Part shown: in pieces, positions 24,201 through 41,932 of the stretch
Layout of the letters: each line of letters opens with the position of its first letter
How positions within the stretch are numbered: position 1 is the first letter of the stretch
Source: Macrostomum hystrix
Taxonomy: Eukaryota; Platyhelminthes; Macrostomidae
Length of the DNA stretch: 64,000 nucleotides
NCBI GenBank assembly: GCA_950097015.1
Contig: CATNEN010000039.1
Location: forward strand, 8,262,501 to 8,326,500
Reading direction: 5' to 3'
The notes under the pieces: model-generated
What the model was told of the DNA's origin: nothing
The model's input: the letters and a program-made list of their open reading frames with translations, nothing else
Database searches by the model: none
Program-made: the position numbers and the translations under genes

Positions 24201-25808
24201 AAGGCCTGAGGAACTGGAGGACATGGCCTGAGGAACTGGAGTAAATGGCTGAGGAACTGGAGGACATGGCCTGAGGAACTGGAGGAAAAGGCCTGAGGAA
24301 CTGGACGAAAAGGCCTGAGGAACTGGAGGAAAAGGCCTGAGGAACTGGAGGAAAAGGCCTGAGGAACTGGAGTGAGCGGCATCAGTGTGGGGGGGGGAGA
24401 AATTTATCGTACCTGAAGCAGTCGCTCCTCAGCCTCGGCAATATTGGCAGGCGGGAAAGGCTCGCTCAGCACAACCAGTCGGTCAATCAGGTAGGCCTCA
24501 AGGTACTCTTGCGCATCTTCGGATATTGTATAGCCCGGGTCGTTTTCTGGCACCTGAGACAATGGGTGAAGCTACAGCAGTGTTAGACTTGCTGGACACA
24601 GTCGTATTAGAATGAAAGTTGGCTTAACAAGATGCAAATGAGATTAGAGGTGAGTAAGGTTGGGATACCAGCTGTGGATGATTTGAATATCATTTGTGAT
24701 GATTGGCCTAATGGTATATCAGGTGTGATCATTTGGATATCAGGTGTGATCATTTGGATACCAGGTGTGATTATTAGTATATCAGTTGTGATCATTTGGA
24801 TATCATGTGTGATTATTAGTATATCAGGTGTGATAATTTGGATATCAGGTGTGATAATTTGGATATCAGGTGGAATAATTTGGATATCAGGTGTGATAAT
24901 TTGAATATCAGGTGTGATTATTAGTATATCAGGTGGGATAATTTGAATATCAGGTGCGATAATTTGGATATAAGGTGTGATAATTTGGATATCAGGTGTG
25001 ATAATTTGGATATCAGGTGTGATAATTTGGATGTCAGGTGGGATAATTTGGATATCAGATGTGATAATCGTGATATAAGGTGTGATAATTTGGAACTCAG
25101 GTGGGATAATTTGGGTATCAGATGTGATAATCGTGATATCAGGTGTGATGATCGTGATATCAGGTGTGATGATCGTGATATCAGGTGTGATGATCGTGAT
25201 ATCAGGTGTGATGATCGTGATATCAGGTGTGATGATCGTGATATCAGGTGTGATGATCGTGATATCAGGTGTGATGATCGTGATATCAGGTGTGATGATC
25301 GTGATATCAGGCGTGATGATCGTGATATCAGGTGTGATGATCGTGATATCAGGTGTGATGATCGTGATATCAGGTGTGATGATCGTGATATCAGGTGTGA
25401 TGATCGTGATATCAGGTGTGATGATCGTGATATCAGGTGTGATGATCGTGATATCAGGTGTGATGATCGTGATATCAGGTGTGATGATCGTGATATCAGG
25501 TGTGATGATCGTGATATCAGGTGTGAAGATCGTGATATCAGGTGTGATGATCGTGACATCAGGTGTGATGATCGTGATATCAGGTGTGATGATCGTGGTA
25601 TCACGTGCGAAAATGTGGCTTTTGGATATTGAAACCAAGACATCAGACTTACCTTTTCTTTAAACAGGCGGCACAATGCGACCTTTAAACGGCCTTTAAG
25701 CTGCCTCCGAATAGCGTCAACAATGGCGGCGGAGGCGGCGGACGAGGCCGCCAAGGACAACTGCGACGGGTACCGCGAGGCGCCGCCGCCGCCTCCGCCG
25801 AAGCTCAT
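7269..25808 (-). CDS. Sos: Son of sevenless, Ras/Rac guanine nucleotide exchange factor (14 exons)
   Basis: Ras-GEF recruited by Grb2 to activated receptors at the plasma membrane. Fourteen minus-strand exons with compatible phases give 1434 residues (vertebrate SOS is about 1330). Order: histone-fold region (about 30-181), DH (about 195-550), PH (about 560-715), REM/RasGEF_N (about 740-911), Cdc25 catalytic domain (about 930-1200), proline-rich tail. Diagnostic blocks: FAEPDSD before the REM domain, TYRSFCSP within it, LHPLELARQ and LEERR in the catalytic domain, YELEP after it, and PPQPPPR, PPDRPPR and PPAVPPR in the tail, which fit Grb2-type SH3 binding. Oddities: polyglutamine runs inside DH, in the DH N-terminal extension and in the tail; a divergent catalytic-hairpin region. 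The first ATG (25808) follows an open frame, so an upstream coding exon is not excluded. Identity is from recalled family sequence; exon ends are inferred from splice consensus. Confidence 0.93.
8045..8235. repeat. 29-bp minisatellite in Sos intron 13
   Basis: About six degenerate copies of a unit containing GGATAATTATAGACTGTGGG followed by GATAAGGAT. It ends about 30 bp from the exon 13 donor. Confidence 0.85.
8267..8768 (-). CDS. Sos: Sos exon 13 (end of Cdc25 domain, start of tail)
   Basis: Starts after CTCCCGCAG with SIDPMGE, contains [15 protein letters not shown] (human: YLFNKSLEIEP), then a low-complexity tail with a ten-glutamine run. Ends CCAA|GTAAGT in phase 1. Confidence 0.88.
8876..9450. 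repeat. 30-bp minisatellite in Sos intron 12
   Basis: About 19 copies of a 30-bp unit containing GGGGTGTCAGCAGCCATCTT. The left half carries CAGCAGCCATCTTTATG, the right half CAGCTGCCATCCTTATG. Open in several frames because 30 is divisible by 3; not coding. Confidence 0.95.
9592..9900 (-). CDS. Sos: Sos exon 12 (Cdc25 domain, catalytic hairpin)
   Basis: 103 codons between TCTCACACAG and CAG|GTGCGC, phase 0. Contains [17 protein letters not shown], where human SOS has CVPFFGIYLTNIL, and [13 protein letters not shown] near the domain end. The hairpin region is divergent. Confidence 0.9.
9908..10265. repeat. 22-bp minisatellite in Sos intron 11
   Basis: About 16 copies of GAGATTTGGTGAGACTGTGA plus GT, reaching to within about 10 bp of the exon 12 acceptor. 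On the Sos sense strand each unit reads like a 3' splice site (AATCTCACTCACAG). Confidence 0.95.
10340..10492 (-). CDS. Sos: Sos exon 11 (Cdc25 domain, middle)
   Basis: 51 codons between GACTTTAG and CAG|GTGCGA, phase 0. Contains [15 protein letters not shown] and [12 protein letters not shown], equivalent to the LNNFNG / SSPVYRL segment of SOS. Confidence 0.9.
10610..10985. repeat. Degenerate ~29-bp repeat in Sos intron 10
   Basis: Imperfect copies of GGGATCTGGGATTAGAAAAC with AGGAAGTTG-like linkers, decaying to the right. Confidence 0.75.
11082..11427 (-). CDS. Sos: Sos exon 10 (Cdc25 domain, first part)
   Basis: Starts after CCCCGCAG, ends TATGAG|GTGAGT in phase 0. Contains [44 protein letters not shown] and [14 protein letters not shown], matching SOS in order and spacing. 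Confidence 0.93.
11470..12265. repeat. Degenerate repeat with 64-bp period in Sos intron 9
   Basis: Imperfect repeats built on GGATTTCCC / GGGATTCCCCAACCTGAG motifs. The clearest part (11983-12240) has a 64-bp period containing GATTTCCTGGCAAGGGAATT and AGCTTAGATATCTAATGATG. Confidence 0.8.
12381..12887 (-). CDS. Sos: Sos exon 9 (REM / RasGEF_N domain)
   Basis: Begins after TTTTCAG with FAEPDSD, contains [33 protein letters not shown] and [21 protein letters not shown], ends AACAG|GTACAA. This is the Ras exchanger motif that stabilises the catalytic domain and, in SOS, helps form the allosteric Ras site. Confidence 0.93.
12905..13640. repeat. 26-bp minisatellite in Sos intron 8
   Basis: About 27 copies of GATGCTTCAGGAATCCTATC plus CTCCCT, with TTCGCGAATCC variants and occasional GATGCTTCAGGAATGCTTCA double units. 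The variants recur in blocks. Confidence 0.95.
13691..13771 (-). CDS. Sos: Sos exon 8 (PH-REM linker)
   Basis: 81 bases between CTTGCAG and ATGA|GTAAGT, phase 2 at both ends. Too short for ordinary frame lists but required by phase. Encodes [20 protein letters not shown]. Confidence 0.85.
   Translation of the reverse strand, partial: HVRRVSVSWRLREVRGDLLSRQRTRL
13865..14215. repeat. GACAGGTAAAACAG minisatellite in Sos intron 7
   Basis: Degenerate units of about 18 bp built on ACAGGTAAAACAGTCAGG, with a larger unit containing CAGCAGACAGGTGAAACGAC recurring three to four times. Confidence 0.88.
14229..14397 (-). CDS. Sos: Sos exon 7 (PH domain, end)
   Basis: Starts after ATCTAAG (phase 1) and ends TACCA|GTGAGT (phase 2). 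Encodes LHTFAIEYL and [20 protein letters not shown], the last PH strands and C-terminal helix with its conserved tryptophan. Confidence 0.88.
14935..15460. repeat. (CAGA)n microsatellite with ACCCAGGACAGACAG units in Sos intron 6
   Basis: CAGA/GACA tetranucleotide runs alternating with 16-bp GACACCCAGGACAGACA units and a recurring AGACTAGGACAGAGATAGAC segment. Confidence 0.93.
15461..16535. other. Sos intron 6, unique part
   Basis: Mostly AT-rich unique sequence. GGAGTTCTATTCC at about 15801 vaguely resembles a tRNA B-box, without enough context to call an element. Confidence 0.35.
16536..16843 (-). CDS. Sos: Sos exon 6 (PH domain, first part)
   Basis: Starts after GTGCTCAG (phase 2) and ends GATG|GTGAGC (phase 1). 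Encodes PH strands including [15 protein letters not shown] and FKLKRVVHL, with a Gly-rich loop. Confidence 0.85.
16929..17097 (+). mobile_element. tRNA-derived SINE, family 1 (fragment)
   Basis: Plus-strand fragment lacking the A-box end. It starts CCTGAGCTCGATTCCGCGG and continues through CCTTGAGGGCCAACCTCC and GACGATGAGAAAGTCAGGAC to TGTGTGAGCGAG, where the intron 5 minisatellite begins. Confidence 0.8.
17098..18802. repeat. 25/27-bp minisatellite in Sos intron 5
   Basis: About 67 copies of GTGAGTGGTGACTGCAGCCT plus TCACA, with 27-bp units containing CAGTGTGAG and a frequent GACAACAG variant. The array runs to within about 40 bp of the exon 5 donor. Confidence 0.95.
18843..19579 (-). CDS. 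Sos: Sos exon 5 (DH domain, second half)
   Basis: Starts after CACCCAG with [11 protein letters not shown], ends at CCAA|GTGAGG in phase 2. The exchange-domain helix [20 protein letters not shown] is clear. An insertion of about 55 residues with His/Arg and nine Gln separates the early helices from it. Confidence 0.9.
19741..19943 (+). mobile_element. tRNA-derived SINE, family 1 (internally deleted copy)
   Basis: Head (GGGGTGACTGGCAGAACG) fused directly from CCAAGGTCCCTGA to ATGAGAGTCAAGGCAGATGT, skipping the middle of the family, then the complete tail to CCTCCTGCAATTATTTTTAA. It lies in Sos intron 4. Possible imperfect target duplication (AAAACCTCAA / AACACCTCAT). Confidence 0.8.
20071..20460 (-). 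CDS. Sos: Sos exon 4 (DH domain, first half)
   Basis: 130 codons between GTTCAG and CAG|GTTGGT, phase 0. Contains a nine-glutamine run (about 20394-20418) in the DH N-terminal extension, then [29 protein letters not shown] and FDSFARYSQ, which follow the SOS DH domain closely. Confidence 0.9.
20995..21775. repeat. 55-bp minisatellite in Sos intron 3
   Basis: About 13 nearly identical copies of a 55-bp unit containing CTAAATTCTAGGAAAACCCG and GAAACACTCCTAAATACAGA. The low divergence suggests recent expansion. Confidence 0.95.
22065..22310 (-). CDS. Sos: Sos exon 3 (histone fold, second half)
   Basis: 82 codons between CTAGCAG and AAG|GTAAGG, phase 0. Contains RKKRK and [15 protein letters not shown], then KKVDVK, the histone-like helices of SOS. 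Confidence 0.87.
22445..23212. repeat. 20/21-bp minisatellite in Sos intron 2 (GTGACAGGCTAGGTGAGG)
   Basis: About 37 copies of GTGTGACAGGCTAGGTGAGG. The first six are uniform 20-mers, then 21-mers with GCCAGG, GACAGG and GAAAGG variants in recurring order, giving a higher-order pattern. Confidence 0.95.
23395..24375. repeat. 21/22-bp minisatellite in Sos intron 2 (GAGGAACTGGAGGAAATGG)
   Basis: About 45 copies of CTGAGGAACTGGAGGAAATG-type units, reaching to about 37 bp from the exon 2 donor. On the Sos sense strand each unit is pyrimidine-rich and ends in TTCCTCAG|GCC, resembling a 3' splice site. Confidence 0.95.
24413..24553 (-). CDS. Sos: Sos exon 2 (histone fold)
   Basis: 47 codons between GTCTCAG and CAG|GTACGA, phase 0 at both ends. 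Contains [16 protein letters not shown], alignable with the SOS histone-fold helix, and AEAEERLLQ. Confidence 0.85.
24705..25605. repeat. 21-bp minisatellite in Sos intron 1 (GTGATGATCGTGATATCAGG)
   Basis: About 42 copies. The left third has TAATTTGGATATCAGGTG variants; the right two thirds are almost perfectly uniform GTGATGATCGTGATATCAGG. Long overlapping frames on both strands result from the 7-codon period. Confidence 0.95.
25653..25808 (-). CDS. Sos: Sos exon 1 (N-terminus)
   Basis: 52 codons from ATG, Gly-rich start, then a segment matching the beginning of the SOS histone-fold region. Donor AAAAG|GTAAGT, phase 0. A likely 5'UTR acceptor (GATTTCAG) lies at about 25913. Confidence 0.8.
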
Positions 25809-25912
25809 GCTTCTAAGCTGCAATGTTACCGCCAGTGAATAACCTCGCCTATGGTGATTGTAGTGAGACTGCAAGCTGCGTTGGCTACCGATGAGATGCC
25901 TGTCACCGACTG

Positions 25913-26340
25913 CTGAAATCAAAGCAAACCAAAGGTGTATGGCCAGAAGACTTAATAAGATCCAATCCAATCGTGAGGAAATTTTTCTAACCAAGAGGAG
26001 AACACTTTTTGGAGTGACAACATTTTTGGGGTTCTTAATCCAAACTTTAGATAATTGGCCTGCGTTGGGGAATCGTCGATTGGGGGAACCCTGGGATAAG
26101 GTTGTGACTGAACATATACATAGCACGCCTAAGAAACAATTTAGAATTTTTATAAACGTTTGCGCACCTTTAGGAGGGGCTAGACTTTTTAATTTAATTT
26201 TTATTTTAAGTCTTTGTTAGAATGCGTGGTATTGAATACCAAAAAGACACCAATTAAAGGTTTTAAGACAGGACTGACACGAAAACGACTAGGTGGCAGA
26301 TGTTGATTCTAAGAAAACAGTTGTGACTAGACCTATTATA
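25913..26340. other. Sos upstream region
   Basis: Unique sequence 5' of the Sos coding exon 1. A plausible acceptor for a 5'UTR exon (TTTGATTTCAG, minus strand) marks its lower edge. Upstream UTR exon or promoter not defined. Confidence 0.4.
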
Positions 26341-26872
26341 TGTAAATTGTGGGTATCAGTCGCTAATTTCTAAGAAAACTACAGGGTGTCAGACACTAAT
26401 TTCTAAGAAAACTACAGGCCCAGGGTGTCAGTCGCTAATTTCTAAGAAAACTACAGGGTGTCGGTCGCTAATTTCTAAGAAAACTACAGGGTGTCGGTCG
26501 CTAATTTCTAAGAAAACTACAGGGTGTCAGTCGCTAATTTCTAAGAAAACTACAGGGTGTCAGACACTAATTTCTAAGAAAACTACAGTGTCAGTCGCTA
26601 ATTTCTAAGAAAACTACAGGGTGTCAGACACTAATTTCTAAGAAAACTACAGGCCCAGGGTGTCAGTCGCTAATTTCTAAGAAAACTACAGGGTGTCGGT
26701 CGCTAATTTCTAAGAAAACTACAGGGTGTCGGTCGCTAATTTCTAAGAAAACTACAGGGTGTCAGTCGCTAATTTCTAAGAAAACTACAGGGTGTCAGAC
26801 ACTAATTTCTAAGAAAACTACAGTGTCAGTCGCTAATTTCTAAGAAAACTACAGGGTGTCAGAGGATAATTA
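26341..26872. repeat. 33-bp minisatellite with ~235-bp superunit
   Basis: About 16 copies of a unit containing GCTAATTTCTAAGAAAACTA. The order of variants (CAGACACT, CAGGCCCAGGG, CGGTCGCT) in 26390-26620 is repeated in 26625-26850, a duplicated block of about seven units. Confidence 0.92.
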
Positions 26873-28024
26873 TAAGAACACAAAAACAAACATACTGAAA
26901 GCAGAACTCAAGCAGCGATAAATTAGAACATTTCCAGGGAATCGTTACCTCGAACTCCAGGGGTTCTGATCCAGGGCAGCCATGAAATAGGACTTAGTAG
27001 AACGCCAAGTATGCTAAGACTATTTAGAATATTGGCCCGTCCACAGTCAGTAGGGATCGCTTTTTATAACCCCTCCTAGGTTTGGGCAGTGCGTCCCATT
27101 TCCGCTTACTAACGAATAAAGGCCGAGATGGACAGGGTCTCCTCCCAAGCCAGACATCCCAATGTTTGGGGTCATAAAACATGGACTGGGAATAGTTGCT
27201 GAGGACATGTCTAAATCAAAATGCAGGATATTTAACTGACACAGCGCAAACAGACGTACATGTAGGAGACCATCAAATCCAAATGAAAACATATTTGATA
27301 TGTTTTAGATAAAACATATCTAAAACACATTAAGAGCGAATCTTAATAGGCAAACTAAAAGAGCAGCAATAGGAATGTATCGGAAAATATTCGACGCACC
27401 TGTGTGAGTATCAATTGGTAAATCTAGATGCGCATTTATAAAGACTAACAAAAATGCAATCCTCTAGAAGCTAAGATTCTTCCTAAGCAGGTGGGCTATT
27501 TGTCCTTCATGTCTACACCAAAGAAGCCAGAGTCACAGAATGAAGACATTGGCAGTTTTTTGGCAGACTTCGGGAGTCCAAAATGTGGGCCAGAAAATTT
27601 TTGGTAGCTAAGCAAGAGGAAATTTGGAGAAAGAGATTGGGGAAACAGACATGGCAAGCTTGAGTCTCCTAGACCTGGGACAAATGTAACGAGTTGTAGC
27701 CATTGGCTATACATTTATACAGTAAAGCTACTAAAGGAAAAAAGAAACTAAATATCCAAACTTGTTTTGCCAAAACACACTGGCTAGCTATAGGACAGAA
27801 TTGCAACTGAAGCAATGATGGAGTAGGACAATTTTTACTGAAATTGAATCCAAGTAAGTGTTGCCAAGTTAAATATACCTAAGGACAGGGTGTCCAAGAG
27901 AGCTTCTAACACAGGGTTAGACCTTCAGACTTATGACTGAAGACTGCAAGACACTAAATTTGTGAGTGCTTCAGTCCATTAAGTTTAGTAGCTGATCAAA
28001 TATAGGTCAAACAAGAGCAGAACA
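26873..28024. other. Sos-exchanger intergenic region, left part
   Basis: Unique sequence with no coding signal I trust. Short minus-strand frames at 27047-27292 and 27496-27714 lack recognisable motifs and could be old transposon remnants. Confidence 0.35.
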
Positions 28025-28578
28025 TTTGGCGTGGCCCACAGCCAACAAGAAGGCAATTCTGCCCATTTTACTGACTCCTACACAGAGCAGAAATACTGAA
28101 AGCAAGCACACACTCATATAGTGTGTAAATCTGCATTGACTTTCTTATCATCAGGCAATGTACACTTTCACTGTGCCTTCAAGGCTGGTATGCAAGCATG
28201 AGAATTGCAAGACAAGCCCCCAAGCCTTCTCTCTGTGGATGCACCCCAACATACATGCGCAACCTCCCAAATCTTAGCCGGCTATGCCAATTCGTTTTTG
28301 CTCTATTTACGACTTAGTTTGCTCTCTTTTTCTCTCCCCTTTTTCCTTTTCTTCACGCCTTCCTTTTTTGTCCCTTGGTCCCTCTTTGATTTTTTTGCAC
28401 TTGGTTGATTGGTTTTTGCGACTTACCTTGCTTGGCCCTCGTTTCACCCAGCCAGTTCGGCCGGGTCAGCCGGGTGTTGCACATTTATGCACCCCAAATA
28501 AATGTGCCTTGCTACAGAATCAAGCTCAAGGACCTTGGTGCAAGAGACAAATTTGTTAAATGCTGTGCCACTTACCTT
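28025..28578 (-). mobile_element. tRNA-derived SINE, family 1 (old copy, interrupted)
   Basis: Diverged minus-strand copy recognisable from tail (AAGAAGGCAATTCTGCCCAT) through GCCCCCAAGCCTTCTCTC to head (GAATCAAGCTCAAGGACCTT). It is split by a 237-bp insertion at 28250-28486. Confidence 0.75.
28250..28486. mobile_element. Small nested insertion with 11-bp target duplication
   Basis: Interrupts the SINE. The direct repeat ATGCACCCCAA flanks it (28239-28249 and 28487-28497). Its ends are imperfect inverted repeats (ACATGCGCAAC at the left; GTTGCACAT at the right). The interior is pyrimidine-rich on the plus strand, with no coding capacity. It could be a MITE-like element or a short retro-insert. 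Confidence 0.55.
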
Positions 28579-30152
28579 TTATGATGATAAGAAAAAAATA
28601 TTTTTATTTGGTTGCTTTTAAGACATTCTACAACTTAAAATACATAGCATGTCTGTTAAAAATATTTGACAGGAAAATAAAGTCATGAACATGTTTATGT
28701 TTTAAAGCCTATTTTAGCCTATTTTAAAGACTTACCAAAATAATTACCATTATAACAATTCTTAGTTGAAATTAAATTTTTAAATAGCATAAAGGGCCTA
28801 GATGCAAAGATGTAATTTTCCTATATTCCCAAAATATCTAAAATATATCATATACGATGATATCATATATTTGGAATAAGATATTTGGAAAACTAATTAA
28901 GCATCAACATGTTAAATTAGGCTAAACAGGCCAGAGACCCAATAACTTACTCTTTGTTTTTATGCTTGCAATCTATAATCTATAGGGCCTATGTAACGAA
29001 AAATAGGGAATAAAATAGACAGACAGCAGCATGAAAAATCTGTCACAATTGAGTAGGCCTATGTTAGGCCAATGGTGACATTAGATTATAAAAATATGAA
29101 TTAAAATAAACCTGTCAAAGCAAAACAGACAGCTTTAGCAGGAAACAAGTTTAGGCCCCTAAGCCTAGCATTTTTATGGCAACCTGAGCATTAAATTGCA
29201 TGTGAAATGTGTTGCCTGTGTTGGCAATGTGAACTGTTTTTAGGCCTAGAGCAAAAAGGCAAGCTTTAAAAAGCACACTTGTTATTGAAATTCGATGAAC
29301 GCTTTTTACTCCCGTTACGCTTATTTTCGAACATCATGCGCTGGCTTTAAACTAGTATTGTCATTGGCTTATGCATTAGCCGCTTTACCTTCTTGATTGA
29401 GGCCTTCTGCCGACTACCGTCCCAGTCCATCGACTTTTTCGATGGAATGGTCCTATTAAATATTCTCTCTTATTTATTCACCAGAGTTTAGCAGGAAAAT
29501 CTTGTCCTTACTTTGGGCTTGGACTTATTATTGTTTTGGGTTCCCGAAAACCAGAATGGAAGGAGCAAACGAAACGCTCAAATACTGTTAGGCCTATGTA
29601 CCTGAACGCCACAGGTTTTCATCTAAGAAAAGCCGGTACTTTCTGAAGACAGTTTAACAAATATGTTTTAATTACTTGATAAATATTTGTCTATGCCTAT
29701 TTTTTAGGTTTAAAAAGTAACAAAAACTCTGATAGTTAACTTTACAGGCATTTTCCTTCTACATATTTGTGCGCGAAAAATTTAAAGTAGTTTTATTAAT
29801 TTTTAAACTTAGGAGCTTTTTACTTCGATACAGAAAATATTTAATCTCTGTTAAAAAAAGACCCACATTTTACTAAAACTAAAACTGGAGCCTTACACAA
29901 CTATTCTTTAAATTTCAAAATTTATACATTGGTAAGTATAAATAAATTCTTCATAATTCAACAACAAATATCATTATGCTTTGTTTGTACGTTTGGTTCA
30001 GCAAATAGTTCTAGCAAAGCGTCGTCGTTTCAAATAAAATATCGATTTCCCGTGCGTTAAACAGCTAAAGAAATCGCGAATAACTTTAAACTTATACAAT
30101 AACATGTTTTTTCCTCAGTTACACAGAGTCACATCAGTAGTTTCGAATCGGC
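28579..30152. other. Upstream region of the exchanger gene
   Basis: AT-rich unique sequence. TTTTTTCCTCAG at about 30107-30118 could be the acceptor of the 5'UTR exon. No promoter element identified with confidence. Confidence 0.4.
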
Positions 30153-39591
<9,439 letters not shown>

Positions 39592-40580
39592 GATTATTCA
39601 GCTGCTGCTCGTGGACGTTAGGCATTCGAGCAACCAAGCTTTGATAGGTTCAATCTTTTTATGTTTTGAACTCGCGCCAAAAACAAAAATGCCGTACATG
39701 TTCGAAAACTCTACAACACACGAATATAGTTAAAACTTTCTAATTGTTCTAGCAGCCGATAATTATGAACGAAAAACTTTTTATGCTAAAAAGTACATTT
39801 TAAAAGTCTGTATCTTATGAAGGAAAGAAAAAAAAATATAATCGTAATTTAAAATGCTTTTTGGCACGAATTTAAATTTGAATAACTTTAAAAATCAAGC
39901 GCTATAAACGTTTGTTTTATTTTCAAGCCACATGATTTATTGCTTCTTGCTAAATTGCTTTTGCGAACCAAAGTCAAATGTTTATCACGAATTTTTTACT
40001 CAATTTGAGAATTTCTCTTTTCGGACTTTTCAGTCACCTATCGACTTATCGATTAACAAACGCGTCTCTCTTTTTATTAGTTGCTGCACCAAAATCTTGA
40101 CTATATTTCTAAAAGCCTGCTAACAGTAGTGTGCAATTGTTTTTTTTTAAGCAGAGAAAGCTTGTACAAAACTGCTTTGAAGAAAAAAATCTTTTTTTTA
40201 AAAAATCTATTTTTAAAGTCTTAACAGCTTTATGAACTCGTGATTATAAGTGCCATATTTTATATTGATTTCAAGTCTAAAGCACGACTTTAGTTTCGAC
40301 CTTCTGATGTAACTTTTCCCAGCAGAACTTCTAGTCCGTCTAATCACAATTATGCTTTTGTAGCAAATGCTTCGCCGCAGCTGGAAAACAAAATATAAAA
40401 CTGTTTACTTCAACAGAACCTTTAGAACCTTAAGGTTAGCTTTCTAATTGAGCTTCTTAAATAAATTTATTTTCGTAAATAATTTCTTTATTTTTGAATT
40501 ATTGCTTTCTGTGTAAATGTTAATTTCGTTCTATAGGCCTTCAAGCTCTTTCTGGCTTTTAGCTGATCTCAGGTTTATTG
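39592..40580. other. Downstream region of the exchanger gene
   Basis: AT-rich sequence, presumably the NCX 3'UTR and intergenic DNA. No clear polyadenylation site chosen. Confidence 0.4.
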
Positions 40581-40584
40581 TCAT

Positions 40585-41200
40585 CACAAACCTTTAGGTC
40601 ACATCAAGCCTTCAGGTCACATCAAACCTTCAGGTCACATCAAACCTTCAGGTCACATCAAACCTTCAGGTCACATCAAGCCTTCAGGTCACATCAAACC
40701 TTCAGGTCACATCGAACCTTCAGGTCACATCGAACCTTCAGGTCACATCGAACCTTCAGGTCACATCGAACCTTCAGGTCACATCGAACCTTCAGGTCAC
40801 ATCGAACCTTCAGGTCACATCGAACCTTCAGGTCACATCGAACCTTCAGGTCACATCAAACCTTCAGGTCACATCGAACCTTCTGGTCACATCAAACCTT
40901 CAGGTCACATCAAACCTTCAGGTCACATCAAACCTTCAGGTCACATCGAACCTTCTGGTCACATCAAACCTTCAGGTCACATTGAACCTTCTGGTCACAT
41001 CAAACCTTTAGGTCACATCAAACCTTCAGGTCACATCAAACCTTCAGGTCACATCGAACCTTCAGGTCACATCAAGCCTTCAGGTCACACCAAACCTTCT
41101 GGTCACATCGAACCTTCAGGTCACATCAAACCTTCAGGTCACATCAAACCTTCAGGTCACATCGAACCTTCAGGTAACATCAAACCTTCAGGTCACATCA
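40585..41200. repeat. 18-bp minisatellite
   Basis: About 34 copies of ACCTTCAGGTCACATCAA with ATCGAA, AAGCC and TCTGG variants, between the NCX and hunchback-like 3' ends. Confidence 0.96.
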
Positions 41201-41455
41201 AACAGAGCAAAGTAATTTTCTTAACTCCAAGAAAACAGACAATTGAAATCAATTGTTGATATTGCTAATCACAAAGGTAAATATTTGATTTGGTATGTTT
41301 AGATTATTAGATGTGATGGCAGTTAAGGACGGCCGGGTAATTGTTAGGGTGTTCCAGGTGCGGTTAAAGCAAAATTGATTCTGGTACGGCTGTGAGAACT
41401 GTGGCTCGATGTCAGATTGCATGTCTGATCAGATTCGGTGCCGAGCCAAGATTCC

Positions 41456-41607
41456 TCAGGGCCTGATGGCTCCCGAATTTCCTGTGCTGGCGGCCACTGC
41501 GGCGGCTGCGGCTGCTGCGGCACCAATCAGGCGCCAGAACTCAAAGATCTCCTGGTTGATGTCGGACACGGGCAGGTGCGCTGTGAGCGGCTGCTGACGC
41601 TGTTGCC

Positions 41608-41638
<31 letters not shown>

Positions 41639-41932
41639 GTTATGTCCCCGCTTTCTCATGTGACTTAGCAGGGAGTGCCGGTACTTAGTTGAGTAGCCGC
41701 ACTCTGAGCATATGTGCTGCCGAGTTGGCGAGTGCGATTTCAGGTGCGAATTGAGCATGCTTCGGTTCACGCACCTGTAGCTGCAGCTGTCGCAGGCGAA
41801 TGGCTTCTGGTTTTCATGGTTGCGCACGTGGTACACCAGGTGGTGCCGGTGCTCGGTGACGAACTCACAGCTGGGGCACTGCAGGACTCGCTCCGGGCGG
41901 ATGTGGCTGAGAGAGTGCCGCCAGAACTCGGT
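41456..41932 (-). CDS. hb: hunchback-like exon 2
   Basis: Starts after AATTCCGCAG with [10 protein letters not shown], encodes the rest of finger 1 and fingers 2-4, polyglutamine and polyalanine, stop TGA at 41456. Confidence 0.9.

Noticed and set aside
24607-26126. Large overlapping frames on both strands over the GATATCAGGTGTGATGATC array
   Set aside because: Artefact of the 21-bp period; only the last 52 codons before the array on the minus strand (Sos exon 1) are coding.
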